Shown: positions 1 through 12,800 of the stretch, piece after piece | Numbering within the stretch: position 1 is the first letter of the stretch | Layout: each line of letters opens with the position of its first letter | Assembly: GCF_000003815.2 (NCBI RefSeq) | Contig: NC_049997.1 | Coordinates: 352,214 to 416,213 of the forward strand | Direction of reading: 5' to 3' | DNA length: 64,000 nt | Origin: Branchiostoma floridae | Taxonomy: Eukaryota; Chordata; Leptocardii; Amphioxiformes; Branchiostomatidae | The notes under the pieces: model-generated | What the model was told of the DNA's origin: nothing | Seen by the model: only the letters and a program-made list of their open reading frames with translations | The model's database searches: none | Program-made: the position numbers and the translations under genes

Positions 1-856
1 TCGTACCATTTCTACAGCACTGCTTGAACCCCGACTGTACTTTATGAACCAACAGTCTCAGTGACAGAGAATTAGGGCAGTCAATCGCAACGTGTTCTTA
101 TAATTTACATTCTATTCCGTGGTAATGCACGCACTTGACAAGACTTTGCGCTAATCCGTGACCTCACTGTTCGTTTACACACGACTGTTTGTTTTGTATG
201 ACTCACCAGAATTCCCCTAGTATAATCTTTCTATTATATTCTATACATATACAAAAGAGGGTGGTGGCAAGCATTTCTGTTTGGGGAGATATACTTCCAC
301 CATGTCGAGCGACGAAGGAAAGAAAATTTTGTGATGTTGCCCCTCTGACCACCACAGTATGATAAGCAAATCATTAAAATAACACACACGGCTTGATGAT
401 TGGCTTACGTAATGTTATTTCAGGAAAATACGTCAAACCGAATAAAATGCGTTTTATCATAAGATTTATACTTACTACTAGAGTAGTTATCTATGCTGTT
501 TACCATTGTCATTTTATTGCCACTTGCGAGTAACCCTTAGGTAAGAAATGGCAATACACTGTGTATTTGTTTTTGTTTTTTTTTAAGTGCCGTATCCTTG
601 ATCTTAAAGAACGTCGTTTTAAAAAAGAAAACTCTGTGTGGTATTGTGCACATAGGCTGAATGCACTGTATGACTGGGTAAATAGTTCACCATGTCTAAA
701 GGGCCTAGGGGAAAGATATTTCCTCTAACCTAAACAGGAATTTGTGAGGGGAATAATAAGGAACAGTTAGATGTAATCTATAGCAGCCTGACCGGCCTAT
801 ATCTAGCACTCAATGGACCAGAAGAAACCCGTCAACATGCTTGAGTGTATATCATA
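1..856. other. Intergenic, no gene seen
   Basis: AT-rich sequence with stops in all frames. I see no exon, RNA gene or clear transposon end here. Confidence 0.5.
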
Positions 857-1852
857 GTGGTCCTTATTATGTAGAGGTAGACCTTAAGTAGAAGTGGTCC
901 TTATGTAGAGGTAGACCTTATATAGAGCCGGTCCTTATGTAGAGGTAGACCTTACGTAGAGGTAGACCTTATGTAGAGGTGGTCCTTATGTAGAGGTGGT
1001 CCTTATGTAGAGGTAGTCTTTATGTAGAGGTAGACCTTATGTAGAGCTGGTCCTTATGTAGAGGTAGACCTTATGTAGAGGTGGTCCTTATGTAGAGGTG
1101 GTCCTTATGTAGAGGTAGACCTTACGTAGAGGTGGTCCTTATGTAGAGGTAGACCTTATGTAGAGGTAGACCTTATGTAGAGGTAGACCTTATGTAGAGG
1201 TGGTCNNNNNNNNNNNNNNNNNNNNNNNNNNNNNNNNNNNNNNNNNNNNNNNNNNNNNNNNNNNNNNNNNNNNNNNNNNNNNNNNNNNNNNNNNNNNNNN
1301 NNNNNNNNNNNNNNNNNNNNNNNNNNNNNNNNNNNNNNNNNNNNNNNNNNNNNNNNNNNNNNNNNNNNNNNNNNNNNNNNNNNNNNNNNNNNNNNNNNNN
1401 NNNNNNNNNNNNNNNNNNNNNNNNNNNNNNNNNNNNNNNNNNNNNNNNNNNNNNNNNNNNNNNNNNNNNNNNNNNNNNNNNNNNNNNNNNNNNNNNNNNN
1501 NNNNNNNNNNNNNNNNNTATGTAGAGGTGGTCCTTATGTAGAGGTGGTCCTTATGTAGAGGTGGTCTTTATGTAGAGGTGGTCCTTACATAGAGGTGGTC
1601 TTTATGTAGAGGTGGTCCTTATGTAGAGTCGGTCCTTATGTAGAGGTAGACCTTATGTAGAGGTGGTCCTTATGTAGAGGTAGAGCTTACGTAGATGTGG
1701 TCTTTATGTAGAGGTGGTCCTTTTGTAGAGGTGGTCCTTACGTAGAGTTGGTCTTTATGTAGAGGTGGTCCTTATGTAGAGGTGGTCCTTATGTAGATGT
1801 GGTCACTGTTACAGGTTTGATTGTATAGCAATTACCTTATGTAGAGGTGATC
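857..1852. repeat. 17-bp minisatellite
   Basis: Tandem copies of a 17-bp unit, consensus CCTTATGTAGAGGTRGW, run across the assembly gap at 1206-1517. Units alternate between a GTGGT and a GTAGA ending, and the last ones decay near 1800-1852. The array length is not reliable because the gap lies inside it. Confidence 0.95.
1206..1517. other. Assembly gap (312 N)
   Basis: Run of N inside the 17-bp minisatellite, so most likely unresolved repeat units. Confidence 0.99.
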
Positions 1853-2485
1853 ACATGTAAATGTTTAACTGTATATCAAACACTTTCGCTGTGCTGTACA
1901 AGTTTAGCTGTCACCAGTCACCGGGTGGTCCGATTTGACAGAAGTTATATACACCCCTTGATATCAAATGGAACCTCCTCTTAAGGTGTAAAGTCAGATC
2001 TAGCTACATGAAAATTGTCACGCAAGTTGACCTTTCCCAATGTTGTTATCGTTTGTTATGGACCAGAGGTATAATACAAAATGTGGCGTGTTTTGTATCC
2101 ATGCCGCTTTTGTCTGGGATGGACCAACTGTGATAGAGGGGTGTCAGTGGTTATGTTTCTGTCCTCTAACATGGAAACATTGGACATATGACTATGTTGT
2201 AAACAATGTCAAACTAAATCATTGTTGTTCTACCTTGTACCATTCTTTATCGTTACTTCTTCGACCCCCCACCCCTCGAAGCAATTAACATGTGCTTTCA
2301 TTGGTATTTACATAGCAGCAAAGGGCAGACAGAAGTGCACGGTGTGCACATCTAAGGAGTACAAACTGACTACCAGTAACCTTCAAGTTACCCATGGCCT
2401 CTTACAGAGGGACCATAAATCACAATTTATCTCAAGAATCAAAATGTCAATTTGTACCTACTTGATTTTTTAGTGTGTGGCGTCT

Positions 2486-2527
2486 TTTGATCTTTACTCA
2501 TGTAACACTACATGAGTAAAGATCAAA
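2486..2527. repeat. Perfect hairpin, 19-bp arms
   Basis: Arms 2486-2504 and 2509-2527 are exact reverse complements around a 4-base ACAC loop. It lies about 370 bp upstream of exon 1 and recurs at 4894-4935 in the second copy. It could be the relic of a foldback element; no function can be assigned. Confidence 0.9.
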
Positions 2528-2897
2528 CCCAACAGTATCATTTAACTAGGGTCTACATAAGATACAACTGCATGTTTTCTCACAAAATTCAGAAATCAAC
2601 GTCGCTAGGCTGATAGCGATGTAACGACACAATAGATATGATCCCGACACAGATGAAACTCTTACACACCCTCTTTCTAATCAGGGCATGCGGTATAAGT
2701 ATCAAGAGATCCCAAAACCCCTTTCATACCTTCAAGGTTTCGTTCGCGGTATCCAAGGCGTCTGGAGGCGTTTCGACCTCACAAAGCACGGGCGATTTTT
2801 CGTGGAACGAAACCAAGAAACCGGTTGCGTTTCTATACTACATTTGGAATGAATATTTGGTATCAACGTATTGCTACGTGTCTAAACCACGACCAGC

Positions 2898-4237
2898 ATG
2901 TCGATAAAGATTCTTGTTATATTGTCGGTCCTATGTACTACTGTTGTCACACAGGAGACGTTTGTTAACTCCGTCCCCGTTCCTTACCCCCCTCGTCAGG
3001 ACCTGTACGTGTTCAACTGGACGGTAAGACTGTTTCGCTGTTATTCTAATACTACACACTAAGGGCTTGTAACACCACAAGCATACTTCAGACAAACGCT
3101 TGCTAGGAAGAGAAAGAAGATTCTACTTTTATCCTTCACGTTACTTCCACGTTATTCAAACAGGTGTACGTGGTATGAGGATAAAGCTTAACTGTGTACA
3201 CTCGATTGTACCACGACAGGTGCCGTGTTAATCACAGTACGGTCACCAAGTTAGGGAAGGGTTTGTCTCGGAGGGTTCATTTTGAAGTTACATCCTTCAG
3301 AGTCCGCTGCGGAATGATTTTGTGTACTAAAGATAGTGAAAGACGTAAAGAAATGGTGGGATTTGTGCAAACATTTCCAGTGAGCTCGAACGTGTAACCA
3401 TACTTCCGGGTTCACGACCTTAATGAAAGTACTGACTCGCATGGTGAAAAGGTCAAGAACAGTGTTTACTTTATATATGGCACAATCCAAGCTCTTTTTT
3501 TGGTCTCTGACAGTAACACAGATGTCAAAATATTGTTAGTGGGTTTGTTTCACGGAACATTTCCCCCCCTATTTTCAAACTATTTTTGACCGGACATCTC
3601 TACAATTTGCTAAAACTCGATGTGTGACTCTCCTCAAAGACGGGACCTCCATTTTATTTTCGATGGCTAGAAACATTTTCACCTGAGTCGAGTAAGGACA
3701 TTGATTTTAAATTCCTTTTATATCGGAATCTGTACTCAAGTCTAAAGGCCGCACGTTAAATCTGGTAGAAATTTCCCGAGGCCCGTGCGTAAATCTTGCT
3801 CCCCATATTTGTTCAGTTAGTCCTCACCTTTAGTTAGGATTGAGCTTGTTTCAATGACGTTTGCGACTAAGGAAGAAAATACGCCCTATTTTATATACTT
3901 ACAATGTAACTCCTCGCCCCGGAGTGACCTCGTGTCACACCTTGAAGTGACCGTTAGATCTTGTTACGTGGTATTAATTACGTAAAAGAATATCAAAAGG
4001 CCATTGTTTGGAAACGTCAGTGAGTTTTATGTCTCTATACCAAATAAGTGTTCCTCTGCTAGATGATTTTGTGTTTGTCTCTGCCCCAGGTGGAACATTG
4101 GGAGACCATGTTTCTGTACAACAAGCAGCGAGAGGCGGGAACCCCGGTCATTATAGACAGTCTGACGGGAGTCTACAGCAAGCGGGAGTACAATAGCTCC
4201 AGCCAGAGTTGTGAACTGACAGCCATGTCGGAGGATG
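2898..4237 (+). CDS. Multicopper oxidase exons 1-2, upstream copy
   Basis: Second set of the first two coding exons of the multicopper oxidase: 2898-3023 (start codon, signal peptide, 42 codons) and 4090-4237 (49 codons plus one base). Splice sites are standard (GTAAGA donor, CCCCAG acceptor, GTGAGA donor). The coding sequence is the same as in the downstream set, and exon 2 ends in the phase needed by exon 3 at 9496. If the duplication is real, this would be an alternative first-exon pair with its own promoter; if the assembly has doubled a haplotype, only one set exists. No other exon lies between the two sets. Confidence 0.6.
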
Positions 4238-4299
4238 GTGAGACGGACGGCGTCTGTTTGTACCAATAAGTGGCCTCAATTTGTGCCAAACCGTATCGC

Positions 4300-4451
4300 C
4301 TGTGTGTGTGTGTGTGTGTGAGTGCGTGCCTGCGTGTGCGTGCGCGCGCGCGTGTGTGCGTGCGTGCGTGCGTGTGTGCGTGCGTGCGTGTGTGCGTGTG
4401 TGCCTGTGCGTGCGTGCCTATATGCTTGTGTGTGCGTGCGCGTGCGCGTGA

Positions 4452-4491
<40 letters not shown>

Positions 4492-4500
4492 CCGTTTGTG
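4300..4500. repeat. GT/GTGC microsatellite
   Basis: Impure (GT)n with TGCG variants starting about 60 bp after exon 2. The long frames open on both strands here are simple-sequence artefacts. The same tract at 6708-6887 runs into the next gap. Confidence 0.95.
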
Positions 4501-4534
4501 TTTCCGGACATTTGTGGTCTGCATAACTCAAGAA

Positions 4535-4634
4535 NNNNNNNNNNNNNNNNNNNNNNNNNNNNNNNNNNNNNNNNNNNNNNNNNNNNNNNNNNNNNNNNNN
4601 NNNNNNNNNNNNNNNNNNNNNNNNNNNNNNNNNN
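4535..4634. other. Assembly gap (100 N)
   Basis: Exactly 100 N, the usual length for a gap of unknown size. The duplicated block restarts at its right edge. Confidence 0.99.
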
Positions 4635-6887
4635 TGTTCTCCTTGTACCATTCTTTATCGTTACTTCTTCGACCCCCCACCCCTCGAAGCAATTAACATG
4701 TGCTTTCATTGGTATTTACATAGCAGCAAAGGGCAGACAGAAGTGCACGGTGTGCACATCTAAGGAGTACAAACTGACTACCAGTAACCTTCAAGTTACC
4801 CATGGCCTCTTACAGAGGGACCATAAATCACAATTTATCTCAAGAATCAAAATGTCAATTTGTACCTACTTGATTTTTTAGTGTGTGGCGTCTTTTGATC
4901 TTTACTCATGTAACACTACATGAGTAAAGATCAAACCCAACAGTATCATTTAACTAGGGTCTACATAAGATACAACTGCATGTTTTCTCACAAAATTCAG
5001 AAATCAACGTCGCTAGGCTGATAGCGATGTAACGACACAATAGATATGATCCCGACACAGATGAAACTCTTACACACCCTCTTTCTAATCAGGGCATGCG
5101 GTATAAGTATCAAGAGATCCCAAAACCCCTTTCATACCTTCAAGGTTTCGTTCGCGGTATCCAAGGCGTCTGGAGGCGTTTCGACCTCACAAAGCACGGG
5201 CGATTTTTCGTGGAACGAAACCAAGAAACCGGTTGCGTTTCTATACTACATTTGGAATGAATATTTGGTATCAACGTATTGCTACGTGTCTAAACCACGA
5301 CCAGCATGTCGATAAAGATTCTTGTTATATTGTCGGTCCTATGTACTACTGTTGTCACACAGGAGACGTTTGTTAACTCCGTCCCCGTTCCTTACCCCCC
5401 TCGTCAGGACCTGTACGTGTTCAACTGGACGGTAAGACTGTTTCGCTGTTATTCTAATACTACACACTAAGGGCTTGTAACACCACAAGCATACTTCAGA
5501 CAAACGCTTGCTAGGAAGAGAAAGAAGATTCTACTTTTATCCTTCACGTTACTTCCACGTTATTCAAACAGGTGTACGTGGTATGAGGATAAAGCTTAAC
5601 TGTGTACACTCGATTGTACCACGACAGGTGCCGTGTTAATCACAGTACGGTCACCAAGTTAGGGAAGGGTTTGTCTCGGAGGGTTCATTTTGAAGTTACA
5701 TCCTTCAGAGTCCGCTGCGGAATGATTTTGTGTACTAAAGATAGTGAAAGACGTAAAGAAATGGTGGGATTTGTGCAAACATTTCCAGTGAGCTCGAACG
5801 TGTAACCATACTTCCGGGTTCACGACCTTAATGAAAGTACTGACTCGCATGGTGAAAAGGTCAAGAACAGTGTTTACTTTATATATGGCACAATCCAAGC
5901 TCTTTTTTTGGTCTCTGACAGTAACACAGATGTCAAAATATTGTTAGTGGGTTTGTTTCACGGAACATTTCCCCCCCTATTTTCAAACTATTTTTGACCG
6001 GACATCTCTACAATTTGCTAAAACTCGATGTGTGACTCTCCTCAAAGACGGGACCTCCATTTTATTTTCGATGGCTAGAAACATTTTCACCTGAGTCGAG
6101 TAAGGACATTGATTTTAAATTCCTTTTATATCGGAATCTGTACTCAAGTCTAAAGGCCGCACGTTAAATCTGGTAGAAATTTCCCGAGGCCCGTGCGTAA
6201 ATCTTGCTCCCCATATTTGTTCAGTTAGTCCTCACCTTTAGTTAGGATTGAGCTTGTTTCAATGACGTTTGCGACTAAGGAAGAAAATACGCCCTATTTT
6301 ATATACTTACAATGTAACTCCTCGCCCCGGAGTGACCTCGTGTCACACCTTGAAGTGACCGTTAGATCTTGTTACGTGGTATTAATTACGTAAAAGAATA
6401 TCAAAAGGCCATTGTTTGGAAACGTCAGTGAGTTTTATGTCTCTATACCAAATAAGTGTTCCTCTGCTAGATGATTTTGTGTTTGTCTCTGCCCCAGGTG
6501 GAACATTGGGAGACCATGTTTCTGTACAACAAGCAGCGAGAGGCGGGAACCCCGGTCATTATAGACAGTCTGACGGGAGTCTACAGCAAGCGGGAGTACA
6601 ATAGCTCCAGCCAGAGTTGTGAACTGACAGCCATGTCGGAGGATGGTGAGACGGACGGCGTCTGTTTGTACCAATAAGTGGCCTCAATTTGTGCCAAACC
6701 GTATCGCCTGTGTGTGTGTGTGTGTGTGAGTGCGTGCCTGCGTGTGCGTGCGCGCGCGCGTGTGTGCGTGCGTGCGTGCGTGTGTGCGTGCGTGCGTGTG
6801 TGCGTGTGTCCCTGTGCGTGCGTGCCTATATGCTTGTGTGTGCGTGCCCGTGCCCGTGAGTGCGTGTGTGTGTGTGTGTGTGTGTGT
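4635..6887 (+). repeat. Direct duplication, copy 2
   Basis: Second copy of the 2.25 kb block, bounded exactly by gaps at 4535-4634 and 6888-7067. It contains a second exon 1 (5306-5431) and exon 2 (6498-6645) of the multicopper oxidase, identical in coding sequence to copy 1. Confidence 0.95.
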
Positions 6888-9800
6888 NNNNNNNNNNNNN
6901 NNNNNNNNNNNNNNNNNNNNNNNNNNNNNNNNNNNNNNNNNNNNNNNNNNNNNNNNNNNNNNNNNNNNNNNNNNNNNNNNNNNNNNNNNNNNNNNNNNNN
7001 NNNNNNNNNNNNNNNNNNNNNNNNNNNNNNNNNNNNNNNNNNNNNNNNNNNNNNNNNNNNNNNNNNNTCGATTATAGGACTCAAATACCTGTAATATATG
7101 AAGTTTGTAGAAGGAGGACCATTAACAGATACCAATTTTGCAAATATGTCCCAAATTTGCATAATTGATATAAAAGTGCTATACTTTTCTTAATGGCAAA
7201 TTATAGGGCAAGCAACATACCGGCGTAAGTTGTTTCAAGGTGCATAACCAATCATAGATTATGTAAATGTGGAATAATCAGACTATTTCATGGAGATGTG
7301 AGGTCTCCAACCTCTTGTTTTGGATGGAGTGGCAATACTGCTAACGTATCATATCAAATTAAGTTATATTGTAGCAAAATTTTAGATGCGACATTTTGGA
7401 CATGGCCATTTTGGTTGGCTCATCTTGGCATTACACGTAGGTGAGTCATAATGTGTATAGTCATAATGTGTATATATAAAAAACGTCTTAATCATGATCA
7501 GTTTAGGCATTTTTGGTCAGCATGGGAGGGATCACTTCGCCCCATGGCTCAAATCCCGCAAATCCTTGGCCAGAAGTTCCATAGTAGGATCTGTCTTGCC
7601 GGGCATATTGACAAAAGTTTGTATGCAGTCATACTAACATGCTTATCATGTCAGCAAAAGGTTTGACTTTTTTCATACACAGTCGTAGGCACAATGCGCA
7701 ACTCAAACGCATTTAAAAAGTTTTGTGTCAGTTTTAGGTACGCAGGCATGTGCATCCTACAGCCTGGTACGCATACCTAAAGGTGGGGTCACACCTGCGT
7801 ATATTTTCAAGCCGCGTGAGTTCCGTTTTGACATTTTGGCTAATTAAAAGTAATTTCTTCCGTACGCGGCCGCACGCACAAGACACACCTAAAACGAATC
7901 TGAATCGTTTTTAGATAGTTTCAAGTACGCAGGCAAACGGAAATATACGCCCAGCACGCCCGATAGTTTCGGACATGCACAAAACTATCGCTCGTACGCA
8001 GTTTGGTTGCCTAAACGTCATGAATACGCGATAGAGTGGTCCCACGATTGTCGAGTGCGGTATGAAGACGATATATGTTTGCGCTTTATACGCAGTAATA
8101 CGCGGATATCGCGGTATTGCGAGTACATAGCGTTCTTACAGCGCAGACAAAACGCACCATGAACGACCGTATTACGAATGCCCACATAGATCACGATTTA
8201 GTACCGTACGTTCTGCGATCGGGTTGCGCATACTACGCGTACTGATACCGTGATCGACGCACACTCCAGATTTGGAATAAATACGAAGGTGCATCTGAGT
8301 CAAGACAAACCAGACCATCTCAAGATGACAGATTCAGGCCAGAACCGACGCATTTGTACCGGGGGCATGCAGAGATGGTCACAACTTGCAGGACACCATC
8401 AATGTGACTGGTCCCAACAGAGCCTCCAGGGAAAGGAAGATGCAGAGGAACCTGCTCAAGCACTAGGTCAATTTGTGTGACACACGTGCCATTTTGTGTA
8501 ACAGATATTTGACTTAATTTGCTGATAATGTTACTTTTCTGTGTGTAGATCCACATGATATAAAAGTGCAATATAGAGCCATATTCCAACTTTGAAACTT
8601 CATAATTGTTTAATTTACGTGTTTGATAAAGATCTTGAATACGTTTTGTGGTGTGTATGAGTGTGATTTTTATAGTAGTTGAAATACTAAGATGATAGGA
8701 GAAATCATTAAGGACAAAGTGAAAACAAACACAATCTTAACAGTGCACATACTTTCTTAAGGTAAATGACGGCCCACATAACTGTAAAAGCACAGTGTCA
8801 CTGCTTCACTGCTTCGCAAATGAATAAAAAAAAACTCTTCACTGTTTACTTGGTCAATGTTCTACTTGCACTGCCTGTAAACAAAAGCATACGTAGTACA
8901 AAGGGTTCCTCTAACAAAAATAATCTATTGGCAATGGTCGCAAACAAAAGTATATGTAACAGAAACTGTTCCTCTGACACACCTGAAATGCGTTTGGAAT
9001 ACAGTTAGCACCAGGTGCGTCAGGCATACGGTCGGTAGACGTTGTGTGCGTCCGGAATACGCCCAACATACGTACCCCATACGAATCTATTCGCAGTATG
9101 GAAAATTCTGTTGCGCATTTCAGATGCAATCATACGCATCTCATGAGAAATAAAAACGCTGAAGTCGTAATTCAAAGGCCAGATGGGCTCGACGTACAAT
9201 TTAATTTATTCCAAAAAATTCTAAATGTTGGGCGTTCGGCCGCGTATTGACAAAATTTCATGCGGAAATCATGCGCACTTGAAAATATACGCAGGTGTGA
9301 CCCCACCTTTAACAGTAACAAAACGGCTAGAATACTTACGTATACTTACTACTTACTTAGTACTTACTTAGAATGCGTACGACGTGAGTAAACAGCTAGC
9401 TTGGTTTTCTTATGTATATTGCAATATTCATTCTTTCACGTACCATCCAGTACGTTCTGTTATTGATTCCTTCATGTTTCTTTTTACCCTCTCAGAGATC
9501 AGCCAGGTCACAACAGCTGACGGGTATCACCGCAGAACAACATTAGTCAACAAACAGCTCCCGGGACCTACCATTGTGGTGTGGAAGGGGGCGCAGGTTT
9601 GTACTCCAATCACATGTGTAACTATGTTCGTGTATGTACATGTGTGTACATTTGTGTGCATGCGCGTGTGTGTGTACCTTAGTGATTCCATATATGTACA
9701 ATACTCACCAAACACACTCAGTGCCAGTTACCAAACGCCCCCAGGGACGAGCCTAACAGTTATCATCTGTGCAACTGAAGTGGACCCAAGGCAATATGTA

Positions 9801-12800
9801 ATAGGGGTTTTATCTTGTTCCCTTCCCACCCAGGTGGCTGTTACTGTGACGAACAAACTTATACAGGAAGGAGTGGCAATCCACTGGCACGGCATCACCC
9901 AGCACAACACACCCTGGATGGACGGGGTGGGCAGCGTGTCACAGTGTCCTATCAGTCCTGGGGAGAGCTTTACTTACAGGTGAGCACACACAAGCACACA
10001 CACAAACACACGGGATGGACGGGGCGGGCAGCGTGTCACAGTGTCCTATCAGTCCTGGGGAGAGCTTTACTTACAGGTGCGTACACACAAGCACACACAC
10101 AAACACACACAAACGCACGGGATGGCCGGGGTGGGCAGCGTGTAACAGTGTCATATCAGTCCTGGGGAGAGCTTTACTTACATGTATGTGTGTAATATTG
10201 GCCTATAAATGATATCAACTTAGCGGAGAACTTTACGTATATGTATGTGTGTAATATTTAAGGGTTAATGACCCGCACTTTCCTCGGTGTATATGGTGTT
10301 ATAACGCATGGTTATTTTCTGTAACTACCGAATGAAACCACATGGTTTTGGTTAGCCGGTAATTTAAACAAACAGGAGAAGCCCTTGACACATATGTAAG
10401 TGGTTACTATTGACTATTGTCATATAGCCAGGCCCCGCGGACCAATCAGAAGTCCCCGTTCCACGTTGGTTATGACGCCGTAACACAAAGATTCAGGCCA
10501 GGCAGGTGTGTATCGCTCCTCTGATTGGTCAGAATGAATCGAAACCGGCACCGGTGTCGATTTGCATCGACACCGGCACCAGTGTCGATGCAAATCGACA
10601 CCGGTGCCGGTGTCGATTCATTTTGACCATTCAAAAGTAGCCTTACACACAAGAAAGTAAGGTATATGCAGGCATTGACCAATAAAAAGAAGCAAAACAT
10701 ATGCCAGAGCAGAGGGAATAAGTACCGACTGCAAGGGGGAATGGCTCCTTCTAACATTGATAATGAGTTTTGTTGTTCTAAAAAGCCTGCAATGTTTCGA
10801 ATATTTTCTGAGGAAATTTTTGGTTTCAAAATGCAATGTGTAACCTCCTTACATATGCATGTACCAAAGAACAAATGTGAATTTTCAGAAATTTGACAAA
10901 GGAATTCAAACGTATGGTACAAAGAGATCTATGCGTCATACAGGAGTTTGCAAGTTTGGGTAGGCTATATGATAATAACGTTAATGACCCGCCTGTTCCT
11001 CGGTGTACGTGGTGTCATAACGCCTGGTCCTTTGCTATAACCACCTCATAAAACCACCTCGTTCGCTTCGCTCACATCGGTGGTTTTATTCGGTGGTTAT
11101 AGCAAAAGACCAGGCGTTATGACACCATATACACCTCGGGGCGGGTCATAAACCCTTAAGTAATTAACAGGAGAAAACCCTACCGTACATTTTGTGTAAA
11201 AGCAAAGGTGTACGTTTTTGTGTTAACTTAATGACAAATGCTTTTGTCCCCAACCCCCAGGTTCACTGCGTCTGAAGGCGGGACCCACTGGTGGCACGCC
11301 CACCTGGGCACCTTCAGAACGGACGGACTGTACGGGGCGCTTATTGTACTGGAGAACGACACTTCGTCAAGGGTAAGGATACAGGGCTGTTGTTTATACC
11401 TATCTTAAAGCCACAAAGATACTGAAATTTTTACCTTTGAAACCTGAGGTATTGTAATCGGTAGGTGCATATCTTTGTTTTTCTTCATGTGCATCCACGC
11501 GATAACGACTGTCCCGAAAACGACTGTCGCTTTTTAGAACGGTCGTCGAAAGCTCGATACCATCACCGAGAGTCTAACAACTTTAAGGGTGGGGAGGGAG
11601 GTACCTAACAGAACTCAGACCGTCATCAGACTGTCAAACGCCTGTCAGAACGCAGACTGACCCAGTGCGAGGACTTTGTCATTGCTGTCTCAAAATCTGC
11701 AAGATATGCCCCTTGGCTGTCCCCAGCTCGTAACCACCCATACAGCATGCGGCTTAGGCACACTCATCTCGACAAACTGCCAACTTGTACCACAGTGTAA
11801 TACAATCCAATGTAAGTAGTTTAGATTAACCTTAAAAGTGACATATTTTATATATGAGGCATATGTATCTAGTAGTGACCCGTGTACCTGTCGATTACGC
11901 CACGCGATCTCACATCTCACGCGATTTCACGTGTCTGTGGTTGGAACGTCAATGGTTGACTAATATTTATATAGGCATTAATACATATAAGTCATTTTCC
12001 CTTATGTCTGCCATCGATGACTTTGGCAATGTCAGATTGGATTCAAAGGCTTTGCATATGGACATAAACAATCTCTACATATTCAAAGACAGGGCATGGA
12101 TACTGTCAATCAATGTCTTTGACAATTAAGTATCTGTGACTACTGAATACAATAGAATGAATTACAATGTCTGTAACTTACTAAAACAGATTGAAATGGC
12201 TATTCCTTAGAGACGCACACGGCACGCAATGGATAGACCAAGGAGGTAAAAACATATCCTTATTACAAGGAACGACCCTTAACCCTATCTAGGCCAGGAA
12301 TTTTTTTTATTCTTTGTATTCTTTGCACTGTTTATGTGTGTCAGTGATAGGGTACTCGTTCTGTCCCTTTCACGTCTTGGTATACATCAATCTGCCCTGT
12401 GTTTTACTTTTGAATCTTATGCAATTCTATAATCTCAGTATCGTTAGAACTTAATGTGACTTGATTATGACGTATTTCTTGTGATTTTATTGCCTAAACC
12501 CGTACAAATTGTGACTTCCAGTACCCCATAAAGATATCAAAAGGAGGGTGTATCAATGATTGCCACAATGGCCTTACGAATAGTCGACGAACCCGTTTGT
12601 GACTTTACGCTCGATAGTAGACAGTAGTAACTGATGTGCAAGCTCTATGTTTGTTCACCACATCACTACAGACACGTGCAGTGCCAGACGCAGAAAGATA
12701 TACTATCCCTCCATTAACAGGCTACATGTATATAGTAGAGTAGAGTATGTATATATATGTACATGTATATAACACCAATAATATTATTAGACAAGGTCTT

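Larger units (their letters stand above)
2227..4479 (+). repeat. Direct duplication, copy 1
   Basis: About 2.25 kb that recurs 2408 bp downstream at 4635-6887 with almost no differences; the few I see are in the GT-rich tail (for example gtgcctgtg here, gtccctgtg there). It carries the 5' flank and exons 1 and 2 of the multicopper oxidase. The second copy begins at the base after a 100-N gap, which fits an unmerged allele or overlapping contig better than a real tandem duplication. Confidence 0.95.

Noticed and set aside
3194-3397. 67-codon plus-strand frame (and its copy at 5602) inside oxidase intron 1
   Set aside because: Appears twice only because the block is duplicated; no splice sites or family resemblance.
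4270-4881. Long open frames across the GT tract and gap
   Set aside because: They are produced by the (GT)n microsatellite and by N; they contain no domain and overlap real exons only by chance.
10014-10195. Frames that read exon 4 repeats as extra protein
   Set aside because: In the true phase, read-through after exon 4 stops at the next codon; the open frames are in other phases.
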